Shown: one piece after another, positions 1-9,601 of the stretch | Layout of the letters: every line of letters begins with the position of its first letter | How positions within the stretch are numbered: position 1 is the stretch's first letter | Assembly: GCA_025996815.1 (NCBI GenBank) | Contig: BNTT01000059.1 | Location: 1 to 16,893 of the forward strand | Direction: 5' to 3' | DNA: 16,893 nt | Origin: Bacteroidia bacterium | Lineage (GTDB): Bacteria; Bacteroidota; Bacteroidia; Bacteroidales; Azobacteroidaceae | Notes under the pieces: generated by a model | Database searches by the model: none | Seen by the model: only the letters and a program-made list of their open reading frames with translations | What the model was told of the DNA's origin: nothing | Position numbers and translations under genes: made by a program

Positions 1-1
1 A

Positions 2-3000
2 AGCGAGAAAATGAAAACCAAAAAAGATGCAGTGGATTACGACGGCAACAAAATTCTTTTCTATCATCACAATGAAAAAGAAACCATCTTCGACCTCACG
101 GTGAAGCAACAAGGTTTGGAAAGCGTAAAGAGCCAATTGTTTAACCCTTTGGCTAACTTGACATTTGGCGGCATCCTCGAAGCCAACGGTTTCAAGCCCG
201 CAGGCACAAGTGCAGGCAAATATTGTCACACAGACTACAAGGCATGGAAACTCGAAAGCGAAAAACCGCTGAAGCAGTGGAACCTGACAATCAAACTGCA
301 TACGGAACAAACGGAAAACGTTGCGGCTTGGAAAAGCGCGTTGAACAAACCGGTGGTCAGCGACAAGAAGAAAAATCTGGCTTGGTGGAAAGCGTTTAAT
401 AATCGGAGTTTTATACATATCGAATCCAAAGACGGAACGGATAAGGGCTATGAATTGAGCCGCAACTATCAGTTGGTGCGCTATATGTATGCCTGCAATG
501 CTTACGGCAAGTGGCCCACCAAGTTCAACGGCGGGCTGTTCACTTTCGACCCGTATTATGTGGATGAAAAATTCCCGTTTACTCCCGATTACCGCAACTG
601 GTCGGGCGGAACATTTACGGCGCAGAATCAGCGTTTGAGTTATTTCCCGATGCTGAAAAGCGGCGATTTTGAATGGATGAAATCCTCCTTTGATTTCTAC
701 AACCGCCTCCTCCCGATAGCGAAAATTCGCACTAAAACTTATTGGGGACACGAGGGTGCCTTTTTTACCGAGCAGATAGACAACTCCGGGCTGTCGTCTT
801 TCGCCGATTATGATACATTCGCTCAAAGACCTGAGCAACATGATAAGGGATTGGATTATAATCCCTGGCTCGAATACCTGTGGGACACTTCCTTAGAATT
901 TTGCCTGATGATATTGGAAAAGGAGCGTTATACCGGCGCGGATATTTCGGAATACATACCGTTGATAGAAAGCAACTTGCGCTTTTTCGACGAGCATTAT
1001 CAATATTTGGCAAAACAGCGGGGCGTGCAAGCATTGGACGGCAACGGCAAATTGATTCTCTACCCGGGTTCAGGCTGCGAAACGTATAAAATGGCGTATA
1101 ATGCTTCGTCCACCATCGCGGCTTTGAAAACCGTTACTTCCCGTTTGTTGGAACTGCCCGAATCTTATTTAAATGCCGACAAAAGAAAGTATTTCGAGCA
1201 ATTTGTAAGCCGTTTGCCTGAAATCCATACGCAGGAAATAGACGGACACACCGTCATCGCACCGGCTTGGCTATGGGAACGTGTCAGCAATTCAGAAAGT
1301 CCGCAACTCTATCCGGTCTATCCATGGGGCATTTACGGAATTGGAAAACCCGGTTTGGAAACGGCAATCAATACTTTTCGTTACGTTCCTCATGTGGTTA
1401 AATTCCAAAAAAGTCCCGAAATCGGCTGGAATCAATACGCCATCTGGGCGGCACGGTTAGGATTAACGGAAGACGCCAAGACATTGGTCATCCAAAAATT
1501 ACAAAATTCGGGGAGAAAGTTTCCCGCTTTCTGGGGTTCCCCTTTTAATTGGGTGCCCGACAATGATTGGTGTGGCACCGGCATGATTGCCTTGCAGGAA
1601 ATGCTCCTGCAAACCGACGGCGACCAATTGCTAACCCTTCCCGCCTGGCCCAAAGATTGGGATGTGCATTTCAAACTACACGCCCCTTACAACAAAGTGG
1701 TGGAATGTAAGTACATAAACGGAGTGATAAAAGAGATGAAAGTGAACGGGCAACCAACTGCGTCGCACAAAGAAATAACCGATGCCGTCCGCCCGGTAGT
1801 TCGGTATTATGAGGATAAAAAATTAGTCAATGAGTTGCCGCTTCGGTTGACTGATGGCGACCGCATTACCGATGGTCATGGTGCCGAATGGAAACTTTCT
1901 GTTGCCGTTCAAGCGGTGGAAGAACGACCGGATGCGCAGGATTATTCCCTGACTTGGACGCTTGTGAAAGGAAATGCTCGTGCGGTAGCCGTCGGTGTCG
2001 AATTTTCGTTTTCCGAATGGACCGGCAGCGAATTTGTGTTTGTGCCCGCCATCGTTTATGATGGCAACCGGTTTGATATGCTCAAGATAGACTATCCTCC
2101 CTATTGGTATGACAAAAAGGATTGGCGATTGGATATGCCAACCACGATGTCCATTCAACCTTCGTTGGGAAAAACCGGAAAAGGCAAATTGGAATTGAAT
2201 ACCGGCAATGCGGCTACACCACTGATGGCGTTTCATTCTCCGGAAAAACAACGCGGATGGATGGTATTGACCACACAGGAAAGTCAGTTCGGAAATCACG
2301 GTTTTTTGATTGAAGAAGACAGGGAAAAAGCGGAAGGTCGCTTCACCATTACCGCGCCCTCGGTGCGGACAGAACGAGCCGCAGGAACGGGAGAACCTTC
2401 GGAAGACATAGCTCCCGACTGGAAAACAGGCGATACTCTCACACTGCAATTCCGGGTTTATTCGTTCAAATCGCCTGCCGTTAAAGATTTGCTCAAACGG
2501 TTTTCGGAAGTGCGGAAAGATATCAATTCTGCCGAACGCAAGGATGTATTGCCGTTCAGCGAGGCTTGGAAACTTTACGACCGCTTATTCCAACAGGAAC
2601 TTTGGGACGAAAGCATCAATATGTTCTGCTTCGACAAACCGGGAAGTACGAAAAGTTGGAACGGTATCTGGCAATTGGGCTGGTGCGGCGGCGGACTAAA
2701 CACGATGCCGATGTTGATAGACGGCAACGACGAAGCCCGCCAACGTGCACTTAAAAATATAGAAGCCATATTCGCCAAAACTCAGGCACCTTCGGGTTTG
2801 TTTTATGCCATCGGCAATGGAAATGAGTTTGCCGGATTTGGCTTCAGTAAACCATTTCAGTACAACGAAACCTTCGTTCGTTCGCAGGGCGACTGGTTGT
2901 ATATGGCACAGCGACAGTTCCGGCAGATAGAATCCACCGGCGGGAATGTGCCGCAAACTTGGAAATCGGGGCTGCAAAAACAGGCGGATGCCTTTGCGCG

Positions 3001-3970
3001 GCTGTGGGATAAATACGGACAATTCGGTCAGTTCGTTGATGTGGAAACCGGCGACATCTGCGTTGGCGGTTCCACTTCGGGCGCGATTGTCTGCGGCGGA
3101 TTGGCGCTGGCTTCACAAACCTGTCATTCGCCGCGCTACCTCCAAGTGGCGGAAGCGGCTGCCGAGAAATATTACCGCGACTTTGTGCTGAAAGGTTACA
3201 CCACCGGCGGTCCCGGCGAGATATTGTCGGCACCGGACAGCGAATCGGCTTTTGGTCTGTTTGAGTCTTTCACCACGCTTTACGAAGTAACAAAAAACAA
3301 AAAATGGCTAACTTACGCCTCCGACCTGCTCCCGATATGCGCCGGATGGACGGTTTCTTACGATTATGTATTTCCCGAAACCTCCATAATGGGCAAACTC
3401 GACGCCCGTTCCTGCGGTTCGGTATGGGCAAGTGTAGCGAACAAACACAGTGCCCCCGGCATCTGCACCTGGTCGGGCGATTGCCTGCTCAAATATTTTC
3501 GGGCAACCGGCGACCGGCGCGCCATCGAATTACTCACCGACATCGCGCATGGTTTGCCGCAATACATCAGCCGGACAGACCGCCAAATAGGTAAATTGCC
3601 TTCAGGTGGTATGTGCGAGCGGGTCAATTTGAGCGATTGGGAAGGGAAAAAGAATGTGGGCGGACAGATTTTCGGCAGGGCGATATGGTGCGAAACAGCA
3701 GGTATGCTCACCGTAACGCAACTTCCGGGTGTGTATATCCAGTCCGACAAAGGGTTCTACGCCGTATTGGACAATATTCAAGCCGATTTGCTCGAAAAAA
3801 ACAAGAAAGGAATGCGTTTGCGACTAACGAATCCGACACCCTTTCCTGCTGATGTGAAAGTATTTTCCGAATCAGAGAAACAAGCCAAACAGTCTCTTTT
3901 CCGTATGGATAAAGGGAATGTGCAAGTGGTGCATTTAGCTGCCAATGAATCGAAAGAAGTTTGGTTTTGA
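2..3970 (+). CDS. DUF5703-type glycosidase fused to a second six-hairpin module (5' partial)
   Basis: The frame is open to the left edge and the first ATG (11) is not a convincing start: no signal peptide follows and the protein begins inside a recognisable DUF5703-like domain, so the true start lies upstream. Residue numbers count from the ATG at 11. Residues 1 to about 590 resemble DUF5703 / GH95-like proteins: an NPLANLTFGG segment, the conserved WGHEGAFFTEQ at 245-255, a six-hairpin region, and a closing LPAWPKDWDVHFKLHAP at about 540. Residues about 595-820 look like a beta-sandwich, and about 850-1265 like a second alpha/alpha toroid rich in Gly and Trp, followed by a short beta tail. 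DUF5703 proteins are usually, as I recall, about 750-800 residues, so the second half is an added module that I cannot place in a family. No T9SS tail is present. It probably acts on glycan side chains, in the periplasm or outside; substrate unknown. The next gene starts 81 nt downstream. Confidence 0.75.
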   Translation, partial: SEKMKTKKDAVDYDGNKILFYHHNEKETIFDLTVKQQGLESVKSQLFNPLANLTFGGILEANGFKPAGTSAGKYCHTDYKAWKLESEKPLKQWNLTIKLHTEQTENVAAWKSALNKPVVSDKKKNLAWWKAFNNRSFIHIESKDGTDKGYELSRNYQLVRYMYACNAYGKWPTKFNGGLFTFDPYYVDEKFPFTPDYRNWSGGTFTAQNQRLSYFPMLKSGDFEWMKSSFDFYNRLLPIAKIRTKTYWGHEGAFFTEQIDNSGLSSFADYDTFAQRPEQHDKGLDYNPWLEYLWDTSLEFCLMILEKERYTGADISEYIPLIESNLRFFDEHYQYLAKQRGVQALDGNGKLILYPGSGCETYKMAYNASSTIAALKTVTSRLLELPESYLNADKRKYFEQFVSRLPEIHTQEIDGHTVIAPAWLWERVSNSESPQLYPVYPWGIYGIGKPGLETAINTFRYVPHVVKFQKSPEIGWNQYAIWAARLGLTEDAKTLVIQKLQNSGRKFPAFWGSPFNWVPDNDWCGTGMIALQEMLLQTDGDQLLTLPAWPKDWDVHFKLHAPYNKVVECKYINGVIKEMKVNGQPTASHKEITDAVRPVVRYYEDKKLVNELPLRLTDGDRITDGHGAEWKLSVAVQAVEERPDAQDYSLTWTLVKGNARAVAVGVEFSFSEWTGSEFVFVPAIVYDGNRFDMLKIDYPPYWYDKKDWRLDMPTTMSIQPSLGKTGKGKLELNTGNAATPLMAFHSPEKQRGWMVLTTQESQFGNHGFLIEEDREKAEGRFTITAPSVRTERAAGTGEPSEDIAPDWKTGDTLTLQFRVYSFKSPAVKDLLKRFSEVRKDINSAERKDVLPFSEAWKLYDRLFQQELWDESINMFCFDKPGSTKSWNGIWQLGWCGGGLNTMPMLIDGNDEARQRALKNIEAIFAKTQAPSGLFYAIGNGNEFAGFGFSKPFQYNETFVRSQGDWLYMAQRQFRQIESTGGNVPQTWKSGLQKQADAFARLWDKYGQFGQFVDVETGDICVGGSTSGAIVCGGLALASQTCHSPRYLQVAEAAAEKYYRDFVLKGYTTGGPGEILSAPDSESAFGLFESFTTLYEVTKNKKWLTYASDLLPICAGWTVSYDYVFPETSIMGKLDARSCGSVWASVANKHSAPGICTWSGDCLLKYFRATGDRRAIELLTDIAHGLPQYISRTDRQIGKLPSGGMCERVNLSDWEGKKNVGGQIFGRAIWCETAGMLTVTQLPGVYIQSDKGFYAVLDNIQADLLEKNKKGMRLRLTNPTPFPADVKVFSESEKQAKQSLFRMDKGNVQVVHLAANESKEVWF

Positions 3971-4051
3971 ATCGAACAGTTCCATGTTAATTCTTTTTTT
4001 GTGTGTAATGTGGTGAAATTCAGTAATATAAATATTAAAAATAACAAACAG

Positions 4052-7000
4052 ATGAAAAAGCAAATTTTAGTATTCGTAATTGCCATTCTGTATGTAGGGT
4101 CAAACAGATTCGCAGCGATGGCTCAACCGGGTTCGACAGAGCGGTTGTGGGACAAGGAACGCAGCCTTTGGGACATTGCGCAAGAAACCGTTTTGCACGA
4201 AACACTCCGCGATAGACCCGCAAGTGGTCCTTTGTGGAAACAATCCGTTGCCGATGAAGATTTTGAATCCTATCAGGGAGTGCAAATCAATAATGCGGAT
4301 ATGCGAGTGTCTCTTTGGGGGCGAACGGACGCATTGAATCTGAGCCTGCGCAAAACAGACGTTTGGGACAGGCGCATCTACACAAAATACACATGGCCAA
4401 CTCTGCAATCAATTGTGGAAGCCTCTTTTTTGAGTATCAATAACGAACCGGGTACGAGACCAAGTGCGTCGAACGCGCGCGGCGTGGCGAGCTGGTTCCC
4501 AACGGAAAAGGGACCGAGTCGGGAAGACTTTGGCTGGAACCTGTTGCCGCCGGTGCAAAAAAACGTTGGGCAAATTATTTTGCAGTTGCCGGAATTTGCG
4601 AACTTATCGCCACCCACTGTGGACATTCGCTGCGGAGATGGCTCAACAAAACTATCCATGGCAACCGGCAAAGCAAAGGTTGATATTACCTGTCTTACGA
4701 CTATGACGGACGACAAAAACGTGATTGCCATACAACTGGATTACACGGACTTAAATAAACCTATCGGTTTGCGACTTTTCCGTAACAAAGATAAACCGAA
4801 CACGGGCGTTGCAGAACCCAAAAGTGTCGCGGATAACGGCTTCTTCTGGATTGAGCAGGATTTGCCTGCCGAAGCGACGTTTCCGGACGGCTTCACGTAT
4901 TATCTGGTTGGTTATATTGCCGGTGCGGACTACACGCTTGAAACAGCCGGCAATCAGGACGTCGTTTCCGCCATAGCAAGCATTCAGCCCGGCTCAGGTT
5001 CGATTACAGTGTATGTGACTGTTGTCACGAGTGCGGAACTGAAAACAGGGAAGTTCTCCGGCGATTTGCTCGCGGCTGCAAAAACATTATTAAAAACATC
5101 TGCAAATGTCGGCTTCGACGGCTTGCAAACTGAGAATGCCGATTGGTATCGTGCATTCTATAATGCCCGCGAGGACGGGCGCATTTTCACAGGCGATGAA
5201 AATACCGGCAAGCAGCAGATTACCGAGATTTTCAGAAGTTGGGTGTCCACACATTCCTTGACAGACAATCCCGACCCGTTGCAGTATGAATGTGATTCAT
5301 GGAATTCCACCGGCTTTGACGAATCTGCCGGTTGGCATGGCATTCCTGTTTGGAACGAAGCCTATTTCAGCCAATTTGCTGTAAAAAACCGCATAGACCA
5401 ACTGACCTATTACAGAAATTTGGCACCAATGTGGCTCGAAAAAGGCAAAGAAAACGCCAAGGCGTTTGGATTTAGCGAAGGCTGGCTCATGACGCATGGC
5501 TATGTGCCGCCGATAGACCCCAACAGTTTATCAGCCGGGCAATACCCTCACAATGAGGGTAGTTTGGAATTTGCGTTTGACTCACCCGTGTTTTTGGTGC
5601 GCCTGATGTGGGATATTTGGGACTACGGCGGGGATAAAACCTATCTCAAAGAGAAAGTATATCCTGTTTTGAGTGAATTGGCGAAGTTTTATTCCACCTA
5701 TTTGGACTACTGCACACAAACGCTGCAAGAGAAATTCCCGCAAGACATGTTTTTCAAAGACGGCAACTACCATGCCATCGGCACAACGTCTGAACAACAC
5801 GGCTGGACACCTAAATTAGTGCGCAATATTGACCCGGTTGGAACACTGACAGCCTGTAAATGGACGTTCTCTAAAGCCATTGAAGCGGCAAAAATGCTTG
5901 GCTATGCAGACCCCGCACTCCTTGCCGACTGGCAGAATAAACTTGACCACATTGCACCGTATTCCACTTTTACAAGTGAAAAGAATAAAGCAACAGTCAT
6001 TACAGATGTGCGCGGGCTTGACCCATTCCAATTCCCTTTGGACAATGACGCAGGATACAATTTCTTTGACGGCACCGCACCTGTTCTACGCACAGATGAA
6101 ATCAATTTGGATTCCTCCGACGAAGAGAAAAAATTGTATTATAACACGGCAATGCTCGTCGGCGGTGGCGATATGCACCAATCAGGCTGGACGAATCCGG
6201 GCGTGCCACATTTGCTGGGTTATGACAAAAATCTCCTGCATCACAACACCCCGACTCCTGCGTGGTGGATTATGGAGGAACCGGCACTGCTTGCCACGCC
6301 TGCAGACTTACTACAGGCGGCGATTGAACAGCCGGACAGACTCATCAACTCCCGCAGCGGCAGGATTCATCTCTTCCCCTGTGTGCCGGACGGCAGCACC
6401 ATTGCGTTCAAGAATATGCTGGCAAGGGGCGCGTTTCAAGTTTCTGCCGAGAGCGTAAAGGGTGCCGTCACATATATTTCGCTGACTTCTATCCATGGCG
6501 GCGAAGTAATTATAGTGAACCCGTTTGATGACGAAAATCTCACCGTGCATGACGTAACGACCAACGCCATACAAAAACACACAATCGCTCCGCACAGCAG
6601 CGGCGATGGCATTGTTTTCGGCACAGCAGCCGGGCATAAATATGAAATTCGAAGCAGTTCTGTTAGTTTCGCACCGCCGCGTCCTTCCATTACGCCGGAA
6701 GACATTAAGACGACGGAACTCACTGCGCGGCGGCTTCCATACGTTTCAAACTATGCAGAGTGGGAGAAGTGGATTAGCGGCAAGCCATGCGCTGTTTACA
6801 ATGGAATGGAAAATGGTTTGCGCGTGTTTGATGTGCCGGAACTGTTAGTAAAAGCATACGACAAAGACGACGAACGACTTTTTATTGATGACCATGTATT
6901 CTATGAGAGCAGTGACGAAAGGGTGATAATGCCGCTTTCCAACGGCGACATGGTTGTGGTCGGCAAAGGCACTGCCACGGTTACCGCCGGAATTACAATC

Positions 7001-7567
7001 AACGGCGAAACGAAGACTGTCGGCTCCAAAACGTTCACCACAAACAAGGTTGACGGCGGTGATTGGACGTTCACCTGTAATCCTGCGGAATTGACGGCAG
7101 GGCAAACCGGTCAGCTGACAATCGGTAACATAGAGCGGTTTCTGACGGAGGTGACCTACAAAAGCAGCAATCCAAACGTGTTGGAAGTTACCGTCCATGG
7201 TACGATAATTGCGCACAGTTCCGGCGCGGCAAGTATTACGGCAACTGTAACGAAGCATATCAATCAGCGCACGGAAACGTTTTCTGTCAGCAAAACGCTG
7301 AATTTCTCCGTAACGGAAAAGGGAACCAATCTTAGTAAGGTAGCCGCGGCTACTAACATCTATTATTCAGTCGAAAATAATACAATTGTTTCGTCGCTAC
7401 CAATGCAACAACTGCAAATTTATAATCTAAATGGCATTTTGTTGCAAAACATAACGCTTGACGGAGAATTGCAATGCGCATTGAGCAAACTCATATCAGG
7501 TATTTATCTGGCAAAAATCAGATTGCAAAATGGAAATGTTCATACAAAAAAAATAATCGTGAAATAA
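4052..7567 (+). CDS. GH95-like glycoside hydrolase with Big2-like domains and T9SS type A sorting domain
   Basis: The start is set at ATG 4052 because MKKQILVFVIAILYVG follows, a classic signal peptide with likely cleavage at AMA|Q. A GTG at 4001 in the same frame would bury that signal. The protein has 1171 residues. Residues about 30-330 form the N-terminal beta part, with SLWGRTDALNLSLRKTDVWD starting near 87. The toroid spans about 370-700, with SEQHGW (E581) and a later RNIDPVGTL plus an IEAAKMLGY helix, laid out as in GH95 enzymes. The beta C-domain (RSGRIHLFPCVPDG, near 760) is also GH95-like. Two Big2-like Ig domains follow at about 940-1070. The last roughly 70 residues (LQIYNLNGILLQN, SGIYLAKIRL, terminal KKIIVK) are a type A T9SS sorting domain, so the product is expected on the cell surface or secreted. 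GH95 members are alpha-L-fucosidases or alpha-L-galactosidases; the exact substrate is unproven. Odd: the usual GNGDMG-like loop reads NNADMR at 80-85. Confidence 0.8.
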   Translation: MKKQILVFVIAILYVGSNRFAAMAQPGSTERLWDKERSLWDIAQETVLHETLRDRPASGPLWKQSVADEDFESYQGVQINNADMRVSLWGRTDALNLSLRKTDVWDRRIYTKYTWPTLQSIVEASFLSINNEPGTRPSASNARGVASWFPTEKGPSREDFGWNLLPPVQKNVGQIILQLPEFANLSPPTVDIRCGDGSTKLSMATGKAKVDITCLTTMTDDKNVIAIQLDYTDLNKPIGLRLFRNKDKPNTGVAEPKSVADNGFFWIEQDLPAEATFPDGFTYYLVGYIAGADYTLETAGNQDVVSAIASIQPGSGSITVYVTVVTSAELKTGKFSGDLLAAAKTLLKTSANVGFDGLQTENADWYRAFYNAREDGRIFTGDENTGKQQITEIFRSWVSTHSLTDNPDPLQYECDSWNSTGFDESAGWHGIPVWNEAYFSQFAVKNRIDQLTYYRNLAPMWLEKGKENAKAFGFSEGWLMTHGYVPPIDPNSLSAGQYPHNEGSLEFAFDSPVFLVRLMWDIWDYGGDKTYLKEKVYPVLSELAKFYSTYLDYCTQTLQEKFPQDMFFKDGNYHAIGTTSEQHGWTPKLVRNIDPVGTLTACKWTFSKAIEAAKMLGYADPALLADWQNKLDHIAPYSTFTSEKNKATVITDVRGLDPFQFPLDNDAGYNFFDGTAPVLRTDEINLDSSDEEKKLYYNTAMLVGGGDMHQSGWTNPGVPHLLGYDKNLLHHNTPTPAWWIMEEPALLATPADLLQAAIEQPDRLINSRSGRIHLFPCVPDGSTIAFKNMLARGAFQVSAESVKGAVTYISLTSIHGGEVIIVNPFDDENLTVHDVTTNAIQKHTIAPHSSGDGIVFGTAAGHKYEIRSSSVSFAPPRPSITPEDIKTTELTARRLPYVSNYAEWEKWISGKPCAVYNGMENGLRVFDVPELLVKAYDKDDERLFIDDHVFYESSDERVIMPLSNGDMVVVGKGTATVTAGITINGETKTVGSKTFTTNKVDGGDWTFTCNPAELTAGQTGQLTIGNIERFLTEVTYKSSNPNVLEVTVHGTIIAHSSGAASITATVTKHINQRTETFSVSKTLNFSVTEKGTNLSKVAAATNIYYSVENNTIVSSLPMQQLQIYNLNGILLQNITLDGELQCALSKLISGIYLAKIRLQNGNVHTKKIIVK

Positions 7568-7571
7568 GTTA

Positions 7572-7590
7572 GGCAAACTTAAGGTTTGCC
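7572..7590 (+). terminator. Hairpin after the GH95-like gene, weak terminator or attenuator
   Basis: A perfect 7-bp inverted repeat (GGCAAAC / GTTTGCC) with a 5-nt loop lies 5 nt after the stop codon. It is not followed at once by a T-run; the nearest one (AATTTTTG) starts about 15 nt later. It may be a weak terminator, a 3'-end stabiliser or a partial attenuator before the xylanase gene. Confidence 0.3.
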
Positions 7591-7633
7591 CTGAAAGAAT
7601 TGCAAATTTTTGTAATTAATTAAATTTTATATT

Positions 7634-9517
7634 ATGTTTAAATTCAATTTTTCTATTAAATCGTTGGCAGCCGTCTTTATGATGAGTGCTGCCGTAGCAG
7701 CATCGTCCTGCAAGAAGGACGAGGAAATGCCGGAGCCCCCTGAGCCCCCTTATTTGGAAGTGGAGGAGGCAGAGGTATTCTTTAACAAATGGGTGCCTGC
7801 CACCCGCGAACTCGCCGTGAGGAGTAACGTGCACTTTACTGCCACTTCCGATGAGCCGTGGTGCATTGCCACCGTGCGCAAGGAGGAGGAGGAGGACAGC
7901 CTCCTCATTGCTGTGGAAGGCAACGATGGCAACACCGTACGCACAGCCCACATAACGCTTGCCGGCGAGGGCGTGCCGCCGGTAGTGCTCGAGGTGGGGC
8001 AAGCCACCGATGCGCCCTACATAAACATCTCGGAGGCGCAGCAGTGGATACTGCTGGGCAGAGCCGATGCATATTCGTCTAAGCGCACCGTGCGCACCAA
8101 CCGCCCCGTGTCAGTCACCTCTGACCAAGCATGGTGCAGCGTGACCATGATGGATTATGACGTCAGCCGTCCCACCCAGGAATACCAGTTGGAGGTAACC
8201 CAAAATGATGACATGCTCCACGCACGCGATGCCACCATTACCTTAAGTTACTCCGGCTTAGACCCCGTGCACATAAAAGTCACGCAGCCGGCAAACCTCA
8301 TGGGCACCGCCGCCACGTGGCAGGAGGCAGCCAACCAACGCATCGAGCAATGCCGCAAAAACGATGTGCGCATTAAGGTTACGCAGGGCGGGGCACCGCT
8401 GTCGGGAGCCAGCGTGGCGGTTGATATGACGGAGCACGAGTTCCTGTTCGGCTGCTATGCGGACCACTACGTATACTATGGAACCTACCCCGGCTTGGAT
8501 GCTGCAAAAGCAGATGCATACCTCAGCCTATGGGTTGATTTGTTCAACTACGCCACTGTCCCGTTTTATTGGGAGTTTGAGCCGGAGGAAGGCCAAAGCC
8601 CCAATTCCAACAGGGCACCCTTTGTGCAGTGGTACAAAGAGCACGGCGTCCACCATGTCAAGGGACACCCGCTGGTGTACAGCTTTATGCCCGATTGGGC
8701 CAGAGCACTGTCACGCGAAGACTTGTACGAACTTGTGCTGGATAGGATTGAAGAGAGTACCTCGTATTTCGATGGCAGCGTCCGCGCCCCTATTGACTAC
8801 TGGGATGTGGTGAACGAGGCCACAGATGGGAAAGCGATATCTCAGTACGGCGGCATTGTCAATTTCACCAAAGAGTGCCTGAAGGCGGCGCGGCGTGGCA
8901 ACCCGAATGCCAAGCTGCTGATGAACGAAATGGGTGTGAGCGACGGCTACGTTACCTTGCTGCGCAAAATGGTGGATGATGCGGGGCAGCCGCTCTACGA
9001 TGCTATCGGGATACAGAGCCACATGCACAACGGCGCGTGGAACGCCCAAGAGGCGTGGAGAATTTGCGAAACGATGGCACGCTTTGGCATGCCGATACAT
9101 TTCACGGAAACCACCATCACCTCATCGAGGCAGATGGGCGGCACCACCAACCCGGCAGAAGAGGAGTTGCAAAAGAATGAACTCATTGACTGGTACACGA
9201 TAATTTTTTCGCACCCCTCGGTGGAGGCAATCTCGTGGTGGAACCTCAGCGACTATGCGGCGTGGATGGGTGCCGCGGCGGGTTTGCTGAACTGGCACAT
9301 GGAACCCAAGCCTGCCTACTATGCGCTAAAAAAACTTATCAAGGAGGATTGGGCAACCCACGAAACGCTGCCAACAAATGCCAACGGCGAGGTACAACTC
9401 CGCGCCTTCCGCGGCAAGTACCGCATCACAGTAACGCCATCCGGCGGCGGCACGCCCAAAATTATCGAGGACGTTGTGGTGGGCAAAGGAGAGAATATGG
9501 TGGAGGTGCCGCTTTGA
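7634..9517 (+). CDS. GH10 endo-1,4-beta-xylanase lipoprotein with two BACON-like domains
   Basis: The 627-residue protein starts with a lipoprotein signal; the lipobox ends AASS|C26 and is followed by KKDEE, matching the lipoprotein export signal that sends Bacteroidota lipoproteins to the cell surface. A PEPPEPP linker leads into two BACON-like Ig domains (about 40-125 and 127-220), each with a TSDxxWC core; such domains are thought to space enzymes from the membrane or contact glycans. The GH10 barrel covers about 230-575. The acid/base is E395 in WDVVNEA, the nucleophile is E492 in HFTETT, and IGIQSHMH and WWNLSDYAAWMG are further family signatures. Unlike many Bacteroidota GH10 enzymes it has no carbohydrate-binding module inserted in the barrel. 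Residues 575-627 form a beta tail. Odd: GHPLVYS at 349-350 replaces the common VWH. The gene is more GC-rich than the cassette after it. It is probably the backbone-cleaving enzyme of the locus, co-transcribed with the two genes before it. Confidence 0.92.
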   Translation: MFKFNFSIKSLAAVFMMSAAVAASSCKKDEEMPEPPEPPYLEVEEAEVFFNKWVPATRELAVRSNVHFTATSDEPWCIATVRKEEEEDSLLIAVEGNDGNTVRTAHITLAGEGVPPVVLEVGQATDAPYINISEAQQWILLGRADAYSSKRTVRTNRPVSVTSDQAWCSVTMMDYDVSRPTQEYQLEVTQNDDMLHARDATITLSYSGLDPVHIKVTQPANLMGTAATWQEAANQRIEQCRKNDVRIKVTQGGAPLSGASVAVDMTEHEFLFGCYADHYVYYGTYPGLDAAKADAYLSLWVDLFNYATVPFYWEFEPEEGQSPNSNRAPFVQWYKEHGVHHVKGHPLVYSFMPDWARALSREDLYELVLDRIEESTSYFDGSVRAPIDYWDVVNEATDGKAISQYGGIVNFTKECLKAARRGNPNAKLLMNEMGVSDGYVTLLRKMVDDAGQPLYDAIGIQSHMHNGAWNAQEAWRICETMARFGMPIHFTETTITSSRQMGGTTNPAEEELQKNELIDWYTIIFSHPSVEAISWWNLSDYAAWMGAAAGLLNWHMEPKPAYYALKKLIKEDWATHETLPTNANGEVQLRAFRGKYRITVTPSGGGTPKIIEDVVVGKGENMVEVPL

Positions 9518-9568
9518 AATCGTGGTCATCCTAAAAATCTTATTAAAATCGTGGTTCAAGACGATATT

Positions 9569-9601
9569 AACCGTTTCGGCGCAAGTCGGAGCGGTTTTTT
9601 T
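9569..9601 (+). terminator. Strong intrinsic terminator after the xylanase gene
   Basis: Positions 9569-9596 fold into a 12-bp stem (some G-U pairs) from AACCGTTTCGGC closing on a GCAA tetraloop, a stable GNRA loop. It runs straight into seven T (9595-9601). It lies 52 nt after the GH10 stop and should end the upstream transcript. Confidence 0.85.

Noticed and set aside
1823..2449. A 208-codon minus-strand open frame inside the DUF5703 fusion gene
   Set aside because: It shadows the plus-strand frame; the product is low-complexity and matches no family.
3998..4029. A possible promoter before the GH95-like gene (TTTG at 3998-4001)
   Set aside because: No TAnnTTTG occurs at the right distance; only an A/T-rich TAATATAA is there. 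Co-transcription with the preceding gene is simpler.
4001..4051. An N-terminal extension of the GH95-like protein from GTG 4001
   Set aside because: It would place 17 polar residues before an obvious signal peptide starting at ATG 4052.
7881..7895. (AGG)5 trinucleotide repeat in the GH10 gene
   Set aside because: It is in frame, encodes part of an acidic loop (KEEEED) in the first BACON-like domain, and length change would not shift the frame.
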